NCBI RefSeq assembly: GCF_015706575.1
Contig: NW_024037067.1
Location: 5,518,884 to 5,582,883, forward strand
From: Patiria miniata
Lineage: Eukaryota > Echinodermata > Asteroidea > Valvatida > Asterinidae
Reading direction: 5' to 3'
Length of the DNA: 64,000 bases
Shown: positions 31,990-43,800 of the stretch, piece after piece
Numbering within the stretch: position 1 is the first letter of the stretch
How the letters are laid out: every line of letters starts with the position of its first letter
Translations under genes and position numbers: made by a program
Notes under the pieces: generated by a model
Told to the model about the DNA's origin: nothing
The model's database searches: none
Seen by the model: only the letters and a program-made list of their open reading frames with translations

Positions 31990-33060
31990 CATTGTAAAGT
32001 TAAAATAACGTATGAAACTATGGGAAATATAATTGTTTGTATTAATAACATCTAACTTCCGGTTTGATGACGTATTGATAACACCTAACTCCCGGTTTGA
32101 TGACGTCACAGCATTAGAGATCCAAAGGTGAACATTGTAATGGATATCATTATTTGGACTTCGAAGATATGACAGGGATCAAATGATAGAATTAAATTAA
32201 AACTATGATCTTTTTCAAATTCTCCTTAAAGTAACTTCCGGTCTGATGACGTCATGAATTTGAAACCTTGTCAAGTTATCTGTGGTTAATCAGAGAATGT
32301 CAAGAGGCGATTTGGTAAAATTTGGACGGATGGTTTTACAATTAAAGAAGGGAAACTCTATTGTATGTGCCGATAGGGGGCGCCCTTTCGGATGATGACG
32401 TCATCACACGTTTTTTGCGTCTTGCATTCCTCACTTAACACTTTCATAATATATGTCTGTAGTAAAATCCTTCCGCTTTTGAGTTATATTCAGTTTTTAT
32501 TGCACTTCCGGTAACACCGGAAGTAAAGGTCAAGCAGTTTTGCGTCCGGGAACACGAAATTTTTCCCACGGCATACTCTACAACCTCACAAAAAAACGAA
32601 CACGATACTCTATTTAGTTCAAAAGATATAACGCAAACTATTTTGTCAAAATTTGCCCTTAAATCGCTTGTAATTTGATACCTGATGACGTCATGATGAC
32701 GAAACAAAATTTATAACATCTTCGTAACATGGTACAAGTTCACACAAGGTTTTGTGATCATACCGTGAACCGTTCGTTAGAAATGCTGCTTTGTTTTGAT
32801 GTCAGGCTAACGTCTTCATTTTGAATTCACCTAACTTTGACCTTCCGGTAGACCCGGAAGTAAAGGTCAAGCGAGTTCACGTACATGACATAAACTGTTA
32901 AGCGATTAATGGTCTATCTGATTACAGAATACAAACATCATTGATTGTTTAGTTCAAGAGTTATAGGCGAAAGTAATTGGTCACTTTTTCAGATAAAATC
33001 ACTTGTAATTTGACACTTGATGACGTAATCATGACGTCAGAGTAATATGCACCACTTCGG
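31990..33060. repeat. Degenerate array rich in TGATGACGTCA and ACTTCCGG motifs
   Basis: cttccggtttgatgacgt recurs near 32053, 32090, 32230 and in weaker form near 32395, 32685 and 33025. Two small palindromes, acttccggtaacaccggaagt (32503) and ccttccggtagacccggaag (32841), lie 338 bases apart, each followed by taaaggtcaagc. In the delphilin 5' UTR intron. Confidence 0.5.
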
Positions 33061-33150
33061 TTGAGGGTCGAATTATATTGAAAGTTACAAGTTCATACCA
33101 TATACCGTTTCAGAGAAAACCCATGGAGAAGTATTGTCCGGAAAAAAAAA

Positions 33151-33219
33151 GAAAGAAAGAAAGAAAGAAAGATTAATTGTAACAGATCCAAAGAGTGGTC
33201 GGGTTGTGCCCGACCACTC
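33151..33219. repeat. GAAA microsatellite and 11-bp hairpin
   Basis: gaaagaaagaaagaaagaaa at 33151-33172; then GAGTGGTCGGG, loop, CCCGACCACTC at 33193-33219. The word gagtggtcggg also occurs near 31743. Confidence 0.6.
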
Positions 33220-33535
33220 AATTACTACAACTTTATAATATTCAATTGCAGAGGAAAAATTGTCATGACTTTTCATAAAATATGTTTCCAAATGTTGCTT
33301 TACATTTTTTGTACTTTGCCTTAGTTATTTTAAATACTCAAACACATTGATATATTATTTGTTATGCATAAAGTAGGCCTTTGTAATAAAACTTTTTTTT
33401 TTCAAGGTGAAAAAACAAAATTATTAATTATGTCAAATTTATAGTAAAAACAACTCAATATCATGATTCACCCTAATAAATACATTTGAATGCAATTGAA
33501 TATAAATAATTAATTTTAAAATACAATTTTACATT

Positions 33536-33880
33536 GTGAAATGCATAAGATTCCTTGTAATGCAATGCCCCCTTGTGGAATGGGAACAGCGAAGACAGAG
33601 GGACCACAATCCACCTTGGCTTCCATGGCAACACTTGGGTTTTCTATGCAGGGGGCAAAAACTGTTCCAACAACTGCTTTGGGCAATTATTCTGTGGTTG
33701 TCAGTAGGCCTGTGTCTTTAGGGTCGATAACAAAACCGACGTGGAAGTTGTTGTTCAAGAGCCAAACATCATGAATGCAAAATCGGTCCTGGAGAAGTTA
33801 AGGAACAGTTATGTCTTCCTGGATCTTGCGGAGGATCTGTTGTTTATTGTTAGGACTTACTTCCTGAATATGATTTGAGA
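33536..33880 (+). other. Codon-like block of unknown identity upstream of delphilin
   Basis: Balanced composition compared with AT-rich flanks. Two short open stretches in different frames (TEGPQSTLASMATLG; VEVVVQEPNIMNAKSVLEKL then AEDLLFIVRTY and a stop). An acceptor-like tctttag precedes the second. It could be a decayed exon or retroelement piece; no family recognised. Confidence 0.25.
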
Positions 33881-34158
33881 AACAAATTCATTTGGTAGAA
33901 ACAAAGGCCTTCCATCGGTGTAAAACAAAGAATGGAGAACAAACACTTTGACGTCATGAGCTTCTGACCTTCTGTTCTTGGAAAATGTAAGATCATTTGG
34001 ATAATTTTTCAGTTGGCTTGTTTTTCTTTTGGGGTTTTTGCTTTGTTAGTTTTGGTTTGTTTTCTTTGTTTGTTGTTAAAGAATAAGGTATATCATGTAT
34101 ATATTGTTAATTAATATTTTAATTTTTCTAATATAGGTCGGCCAGGAGTTCACCCAGA

Positions 34159-34866
34159 ATGCCTAGCAAGACTTACGCTCAGACCTCCCGGTCTGGACGA
34201 TCAGCAAGGTCCGCAAAGTCGGCCCGTTCGGCAGGGCGTTCCTCCAAACAATCAGGAAATACCGGAGCCACGCGCCGGTCTTACAACACTAAGCGGCCGG
34301 CGCTGCCAATGCCGGTCAACAACCGCCACTGGCCAGAGGACTTTGGATTTACGATAGCCGGAGATGCCCCGGCTTACATCATCACTGTGACGCCCAACAG
34401 CCACGCGCATTCGGCCGGTTTACAACCGGGGGACCAGCTGGTGGAGTTGAACGGGACCACCGTCACGCAGCGGGGTGCCCAGGACATCCAAGCGATGGCG
34501 CGACAGTGTCCTACAGTCCCGCCGAGTATCGTGGTGGTCTCCTGCGTCAAAACTGTGGAAATAGTCCGCGATCCCAAGGGTCGTTTTGGGATGACGGTGA
34601 TAGGAGCGGGGCCTGTTTACGTCGAGGTTGTCCAGCCTCACGGTGCGGCCGCGCGCGGCGGGCTGAGGCCCGGCGATATGGTCCTGGAAATCAACGGACT
34701 ACCCATCAGACATTCGGACGACACGAAGGTGTTCGTCCAAGGGTCCAACAAACTCCGCATGCTGATCATTCCTGGTGCTGGCCATCAGAATGTCCGAAAG
34801 CTGGCCCAGAAGTTTGAGGTCCAAGCGAGGGACAGGTCCACACGGGCAGAGACATTCTTCAGAAAG
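34159..34866 (+). CDS. GRID2IP: Delphilin coding exon 1: basic head, PDZ1, PDZ2
   Basis: Acceptor ttctaatatag before 34137, start ATG at 34159, donor AAAG|gtgaga. Residues 11-34 are Arg/Ser/Ala repeats (RSARSAKSARSAGRSS). PDZ1 carboxylate loop DFGFTI (61-66), LQPGDQLVELNG; PDZ2 loop RFGMTV (142-147), LRPGDMVLEING. Two PDZ domains in a single 708-base exon, back to back. Confidence 0.88.
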
Positions 34867-37800
34867 GTGAGACACATTACTTGTTTTCCTGAACCAAAGT
34901 CCCAAAACCTGACATTTTTTTATCTTAAAACACAAGTTCAAGGACAAATAAAGACATAGATCTCCATGTCTACAATTGTGCATTCGACACTTGTCATGAA
35001 ACCACAAGTTTTAGATGGAAAATGTCAAGTTTATTGGAAGTTTAAGGTCAAGTAAAAAGTAAGTTTAAGTTTAAGGCAGCTAGAGTAAATCTTTTTGGAG
35101 AGCAGACTAGCTCCTGGTCCATACATTATTGATAACGATTGCTGGGCACAAACTAGCCTACCCCGCTAGAATTGAACTATTGTCCGGCAGTCAATAATTT
35201 GAAATTGTAACTAAATACAGGCCTATTTGTTTTTAAGTCGATGTCTCATTCAAAAGTAAATGACTTTTTTATTGCCAGAAAAATAGCAATTTAGAAAAGG
35301 AATCTATTTTTTCGCAATGAAACTCGAAAATTGCATGTGGAACGACTTTTAAACCATGACTGCATGGTCATGCAATTGTGTGTGAACATTTTTTAACGGA
35401 TCTGAAATATGATACCGAGTGACTTTATTGTTGTGTAAATTATGGAGAGCTCTACACGAACATGTGGTTGCCTTTCCAACTAACTTAATTAAATATCCAT
35501 CAAGCTTTGAAATACAGCTTGCACATCAATTGATAATGTGGGGGCAATTATTGGGCGTTGGCCAAAGATGATGCAAAAAAGGGGTGGGGTGCCTTGTTGC
35601 TCAACAGCCAATTAAACCTTGCTTTTGAGTGAGTCATTTTGAGAAATTATCACGAGCAACACTGTTGATGATTTGATCAGATGAGAGATTTTTTGCATTT
35701 TACAGAGACTTGTAATGTTTTCTTTGTATGTTTAAAGGTAATGGTATAGGACACCATTTGCAAACAAGAAAATGGGTTTTCGCCGATTCAAGCAACACTA
35801 ATACATTAAATCTTGAAACAGGTTTTACGAAAACAAAAATTGTGTTGAAATTTGGGCCCAGTAGATTTACTTTTCGAGAACACGGGGAAAATGTATCTTT
35901 ATGATTTCTTTTTCTCGACACAAAGTATCTAAGTTTCCGATGGGTTGGTCCTAACAATCGTGACTGAGTGAATGATGGTAATTAGTCTTTTCTCGAAAAT
36001 GACAACATTCTATAGCAGAATGATTTCACAGGATGCATATTAGTTACAATCAAGTCGGATATTTTTGTGATATTTTGTCACTTTTATTTTTGAATGTTGG
36101 CAAATGGTGACCATAAGTAACAATTAAGGGCCTACAACTAAAAGCTTTCAAAACCGTGGCCTGAAATGTTTCCAAAATTACAATTAAGGGCCTACAACTA
36201 AAAGCTTTCAAAACCGTGGCCTGAAATGTTTCCAAAATTCGCCATTCAAGTGCATGTACAGGAATGTCCACCATTTGATTTTGCATGTAGCAGTCAACAG
36301 CCCTGTTCTCCGAACGTCCATAGCGTAAACACTGATGGCTCAACCACTATCGATCACGAATGCTTCACTGCGCACGTTACAATAGAGATTATTGATTCCT
36401 CAAGGAGGGGTATAGGTTTGCTCTGACTCACTTGTTATAAAGGCAACACCGAGTGGTGTCTCTGACAACAGAGGAGTCAAATTTATGTGCATAAAAAAGC
36501 CTGCTGCCATTAGCTGGCAAGTAATGTACCAGTTGCATTCTGTGCACATGTGCAACAAAGGTTTTCTCAGTTTTGAACTTCCTGATATTAAATATCATGA
36601 CGTACTTTGAAGTAAATTTTGAAGAACTGGTGGTTGGACATGTACATGTAGTTAAAGTTGGCGCTTGTCCACCAAAGTGTTTTGTTTTTCCTTCGAATGA
36701 TTTTTTCCAATTTCAGGATATTTTTTTACTTTAATGTTGTCTTCCCTGTTCTTTTGAATACATTCGATTTGTATTTTCTGTTAATAAATTTTCACCTTGT
36801 CTGTTTTATTTCAACCAAAAAAAGCTCCTTTTTCCTTTTTTGGACTTCTGCAAACATCTGGGGAAAAAACAGTTTTGGTTTCGTATGGCTCTCAGTCCGT
36901 ACTTTATCGATACTGATTGTTGGGCCAGAACCGGCCTACCCTGCGAGAAGGGAGTTATTGTTTGGCAGCCAGTAATTGGAAAAGTAACAATTCAATATAC
37001 TTAACATTGCCCATTTTTTTTCAATCGATATCTCATTCAAATGAATAACTTTTGTTGGCTAGAAAAAGAACAATTTAGAAAAGGATTCTAGTGCAAGATA
37101 CATATGCCTTTTGTCAAGTTTTGGCAACTGCAACGCTCCGAAAAAAGCCTTTATTCTGGGTTGCTTTTGGCATCTAATAATTTGAAAAATAATAAAGGAA
37201 TTACATGATTTCTGTAACTTAGTGTTGGTGTATTGTTTCATTCAATGTCACACTCAAAAAACAAATAATATTTGTATTACTTGAATTTGAGGAATACACG
37301 TAAGTGACAATCGAAACAAAACTTGAACTTACATGTACATGAAACAAGTGTTTTCATGTTTGTGCTCTTCATATCATAATGTGCTACGAAAATGCTGAGA
37401 ATATATGTCATTATTCATGTAAAATAATATGTGAGTAACGATAGCTGTACATGTACATCCATGTATGCCTCACTAAAAAAAGTACATGTGAATGCGTAGG
37501 CCTACTATAGGCTATGTGAACATACATGCATGTCTCAAAACAACTAAATTCATTGGCATGCCCCAAACAGTTCACAAGGTCTACAGACTAGTGAATTAAG
37601 GTTGTTACCGTAGTGACAGAGTCGTTGCTATGGCTACTGTACACTAGGGTCATCGCGGTTGACTGAGTAGTTTTGTCTGGGCTTGGTGCCTTGGGGTATG
37701 CAACCTTAAAGGGGTTGCGTTGCGCATTTAATTCTGGTCTTTGGAGATATTAAAAAGTGAACAGTAGAGTGCTTATGGGTTGGAGGTTAAAGTTTTGAAC

Positions 37801-40800
37801 CATAACAATGAAGGCACAAAAAGGAAGGACAGGGCACCGTAATCTGTTATGACAGTTTCAAAAAGGAGAGAAAAGCAAACAGTCAAATTTACAAACTACA
37901 TTGTACGATCAAAAGTAGGTCATCCAGTGTGAAAAGGAGATTGACTTTACTGCTTAAAATCACTTAATTTTAGGCTACAAATTAAATACATAGAATGGCA
38001 ACATTTTAATGCGCTGGAGAAATATCAGATTTTTTTTCTGAAAACAAAATCTGAGGAGGCGTCCACAAAGGAACTATTTTTACACAAATGAAATTATTTT
38101 CATTACAAAGTAGCTGATAATGTAGTAGATTATTAATTTAAAAAGTTATAAATTTACAAGTAAATATACTTCAAACTATTTAGTTTGGGGTTTAACTTTT
38201 GGTGGGACCGAACTGGACAGTTTAACAATCTTTAGGACAATAAAACTTTTAAGACTAAGCTAGGGCCTTTAACATGATTAAGATCATTTACATTTATCCC
38301 TAAAGTAACCTACGTATAATATTATTGTCAAAAAGCTTACACATGTACATGTACCTGGATTTAGGGTTACTATAAGAACACCCCGTGAAATTATTCATCT
38401 GGCTTGCTGTCAGAAGAAGAATTTATCAAGAAATTTAGACATTTCCAATGATCAGTCAACTGACAGAGTTTTGGAAAAAGAGAGTGCTATGAATGAAATC
38501 GTGATTCGTGATCAAAAGGTTGTGCATGTTTTCTCACTGTTTTCTCAAAAAGTGCAATATCCACTGAGCTGAAACTTCAACAGGTTAAGATTTGAACATT
38601 CTTCTTTGGATTTTGAGTGTTGTTATTAGGAACAAACAAAATGCATTAAAAGCAAATGATCTGATATGCCTAGGCTTGATACACTACTGAATCACTTGCA
38701 CAAGATACACAAATGTTACCAAGAAATGAATAGGCCTGCATGCACATTTCATTCTGCAGTGTATGACTTGTAGGCCATCAGCCTGGGGGTTTGGTCAGTA
38801 TCAAATCAGGGCATAAATGATTATAGTGCGCATGCGAAAAGGTATACCGCCCCTAGAGTGGTAACAAGCATTTTGATGGACATTTTGAAAAAAAGGGTGA
38901 TTACACCTAAAAAGCTGCCACCGCTGCAATGCTATCACATATTTTCCAACTCTGGATGTGTATACCTTGCCAAAAATCGCTATGACGATTATTCCCCTCA
39001 TTTGATACCGGTGGCCAAAATTTTGGACCGAGGCTGATGGCCTATTGCAAACGTCTATCAACTTCAATTTCTTTGATCAAAGAATTGATACTTTTAATTT
39101 AATTTTTATTTTGTATACATATGCATTAGAATTCATACATTAGGCCAAAAAAATTAAAAATTCTGCTTCCGGTTACCCTACTCGCCCTATTTTGACAGTC
39201 CCTACCCTAATTTTTTTTTGGGAAAAATAAGGAAAATAACCCCAAAAACCATCAATTACTACCATTTACCCCCCCCCCCCCAAAAAAAAATCCCTACCTT
39301 CCTACCCTATTTTCAAATGCCATATGTAATCAGAAGCAGAGCTATTTTTTTTCTTTGGCCTTTAAAAAACAGTTTACAACTTGAAAAAGTACTTATCACA
39401 AAACACATTTTTGCGGCTGAAATGAAACAAAACCGTCGAACACAACGAGGCAGACTTTAACATTATGCTCCGCATACCCACACAACAAAAATCAATTTGT
39501 TTTACCGGTATGTCCACCGAATGCAGTACTAAACTTAATTAGTGTAATGAGTCTACATAGAGGAACTCAGACTGATCATTATTCCGCACAGCAGACTACA
39601 AAGCCACGAATAAATTAAAACGCATTTGATTAAACGATTGCTCGGTCTCTCCGGTGAGCCCAAATGATAACCAGTGGCTACTGTTGCTATGGCAACTATA
39701 CAACAATGGCAGCAGCTGGCTGCGTGTATAAACATATTGCTCATTTTTAGGAGTGGTCGTTACAGCGAGAGTAATTTTGTCAATACGTGTCATCTGCAGT
39801 AACAAGCATTGTGTGCGTCAGTGCAATGAAACCGTTAATGGCTTTACGACAGAAAACCTTTATATGAGATTTTGAAGGGGTTTCTAATGGAAATGTTTGC
39901 ATTATAATTTTCAGAAACATAAGGAATACAATTTTCCGCAAATTTTCAACTTTGTCTCCTGCTATTCATATTTAGCTTCATATTTTATAAGAAGCTTTTA
40001 ATGCTCACACCAAACCAGTACAAACTAGGCGGGCACACAACCAGAATAAAAAAAAACACATTTATAATTTTTACGCTTATGCTTTTTGACAATGGGGGGC
40101 CAGTTTTTTTCGGGGGGGGGGGGGGCCCTGACCAAACCTCAAATAAGGATTCCTTTTAAAGGCATATAGGTTCATTTCCATTTATCCCAAAAGTAACCTA
40201 CCAAATTATTATCAAAACCCTTGCTTGGATTAAAGACCTATCAAAAAACTTACTTGGATTAAACTAGATCGTACTGGTACTAAACACCCCGTGAAATTAT
40301 TCCATTTGGCTTGCTGTTATTTACAAGAAATCAAGAAATGATAGGGCCTTGTGACGGTCAGCAACAAAATACTTATTCCAAAAAAAAAAATCAAAAAAAA
40401 AAATTGACTTTTATCGCACAGCGGACGTGTTCAATTTTTGTTAAAGCTAAACCTTCACAGTATTCAAAGAACATTAAATTTCAACATTTATTATTATTAT
40501 AATTATTATTTTTCAGTTGGATGGTGTTTTCTATGACGATCCCCTGAGGAAGGACGCCCTCGTTTCCCTTCTGAAGCAATATGCCAAGGACAAGAGGGTG
40601 GATCACTTCGGGCGTGCCCTGGCCTCGCTACTGACCACGCCCGCACAGAGACTGCTATTTGAAGACATCAGGTAATTGACCATTCTGTCTGTTAGCCCCG
40701 CCCAGATTCTGCCCCCCCCCCAAGTTCTCGGCCATCGAGTGACGAAAAATTATGAAACTCCGTACATCCATAGAACAACTTAACATAAACATACTCAAAA

Positions 40801-43800
40801 AGTATCTTGACTATAGGTCATCGGGTTTTAGAATTATGGATCATTAATTATTCATATACACCAATGGTAATTCTGCTCTGCGTACACTACGTATGTGGGA
40901 AATTATGCGCCGGAAAATGTTTTGCTGCGCAGCAACCCGTGGTCCAAATTTTATATTTTTGGCATCAAAAGATGCACAAGACTCGAGGCTAAAAAGCAAG
41001 GACAGTGCGAGTCGCAAAATTTTTTTTTTCAAGAATATCTCGGACAAATTTGAGAGGGAATCCCCCCCTGGCCCTTTTAGGGTTAAGAACAGCCATACAT
41101 TAAGTGCTTACACCATTTTTGTTTACTTATGTTGTTAGTTCTATTACCTTGGATTTGCTACAGTTTTATTTTACCAGAGTGTGGATTTTATAATAAGCAG
41201 TTTATAATTTGTACTGACTTTGTTTTTAATTGTTTCTTGAGGTCAAGTACGTACATATATATCTTGATCATACATTGTATTATATTAGTACAAAATATTA
41301 ATGATAAAACACAGTTGTTGAGAAAAACAATGAAAATTCACTTTAAAATAAAAGTCTCTTTTTCCTTTCTTTGTCTTCGTAGAATTTTTGTCCCTCCGAA
41401 GCACCGAGCGAGGTTTGATTACCTCGTCAGTAAAGATCCTCCAATATCCGGCAAAAGGTTTGCGTTTGTTGTGCTTTGTTTCATTATAGTTAAAGTCTGT
41501 CACTTGTCAATATAGCCCATCAGGGTGGCGTTTGGATTGAAACGAATGAGACTATTTCTATTTCCCTGGATGGAATGCCAGGCCATAGTTACTCCATTTG
41601 GACATCTGCAACCTCTGAAAAAAGGCTCCTATTTGAGGTACATGTATTGTTGTACTTCGAATGCACAAAAACTATCACCTGACTTATTAGTGGGCTCAAA
41701 TAATTCAAAATTTGTAAAGTGTTTACTAAAATAAACAAACAAACATGGACAAAAATAAACCTGGACAATTTTTTGTTTGTTTTCTGATGTCTCATAGAAA
41801 AGCGAATAAACTTTTGCACTGCTAAGAAAAGCATATTACAGTATGAAAAGTACATCTTTAATGTATTCTATTTCCTAGCCAATTTTGTTTCAATATTAAG
41901 ACTCAGTTTAACATGCAGTTTTACAATCTATTATTCCTTTAGGGTTATTCAGATTGACCGCAGGGGCGGCTCCTTTGGATTCATGCTGGTCGGCCACAGT
42001 CCCGTCATGATAGAGTCCATCGACCCCGGCGGTGCTGCCGAGAAGGCAGGGCTGCGCCCTGGTGAGCGCATCATGCGACTCAACGGGCTGGACGTGAGGA
42101 GGAAGACCCATGATGAGCTCATCCTCTTGCTGAAGGGTAGCGGGAGTGCTCCCACGATTGCCGTTGAGTCCGGACCGACCATGCCTTCAAGTGGTTAGTA
42201 CTTCCTCTTCTCTGTCAGTCACAAAATTGGTTTCGCATGATGTCAAAGGGCTTATAAGGGCATCTTTTCACTTAAGATAATAGCAAATTCTTTATCAAAT
42301 GGCATGATGGGCACTACCTGTTATCATAATCGTGCCGGCCTGGCTTTGGCTGTTGGCTCAATGTTTTCTCAGAGTTTTTGCGCCCATCACAGCTTTGAAG
42401 GCTTGTCTAATACCTGGTCCCGATATCCCTGCTTACATATCAGAAAATTCTATGCTTATTGTAAGTGCATTTAACGGATTAGCGAGAAATTTTAGCTAAA
42501 TGCGCATGCCTACCTCCCGTAACTAGGAATTCTGTGCTTAACAGGGCTAGCACATAATTTTGATGCTAGAGTGGTTAGCACATAATGGTGATCTTAAGGG
42601 TGGAATTTTGTGGTTAGCAGCATAAAATTGGTCCCTGATGCCTAGTACAATGTACAATTTTTGCTTACTACAACTCATTTTTTTTTGTCGCGGACTTGTG
42701 CACTGTATAACTTTTTTACAATGTGTCATAAGTTGTCATGGAATGTATGTGACAAAATGCGGCATACCTGAAGTTAAACTGTTGTATGAAGTTCCTTACA
42801 ATCAGCTGCTGTCTTTTATTGTTGTGTGTTTTATCATCATCCTTTGTCTTGCAGGTTACTCCAGTGCTCCGTCAGTGACCACCCGCAGCGTGACCACGGC
42901 CAGCGAGGTGTCTGCCATCTCCAACTGGCTGTCTGAGTCGGCTCTGAGTAAAGGCACCGTGGATGAGCTAGGGGACGTCAAGACCGGCCCCATGTCTAGG
43001 AAGGACCTGTACGCAGTGGGCAGGACCTTCAAGGAAATGGTGCGTTCTTATTTACAAAAATTATATAACATGGTTTGAGAGTGGAAAGTCCATATTATTA
43101 TACCTCATACATATTCATGATCGAGAGCCGAGTTCTCATTGGTCCATTTACAATCACGTGTCAGCCTCTAGTTTTGTTGTGTTGCGCAGAGGCTCAATAC
43201 GCATGCGTAGTGGACTATCGCACTGGTTAGTCTACTACACATGCGTTTTACGAAGCAATCGTGGAACTAGCACCTGGGGGTAATGCACACGCGCGAACAT
43301 CCCCCTAGCAACATGTGAATATGTATTATTATGAGTATAGCAAAACAAAGAAAACATGGCTTAATTAGTTTGGTTGGAAAGTCCATATTAGCTCCTGCTG
43401 AGATAATATTGATTATCAACCCTCAAACTATGTTTTATTTGTATATTTATAGCTCTTCTTGTTGTTCAAAGTTGACAAACTTGTTCTTAAGTTGTGCTAT
43501 TTAAACTGTTGGCAAAATTGGTTTTGCAAAACGTGAAGCAGAAAACGAAGATGGCGACACCAGTGTTGGGGATTTTTTCCTACAATTTAAACTTTCTTTT
43601 AATATCTAAATACAGATGGAACATCATCTTACTGGCCAAGAAAGGAAAATGGTGAAAAGAGCTCTGCAGGAATATCACCAATGCAGGTAAGGCATTGGAA
43701 AGTCTTTTTAATTCTGTGTAGTGTTTTGTAAAATGCCTTTATAGTAATTGCCTTAACTTATTGATACTGATTCAGGAGTGGGGCCTACCCTGCGAGAATG

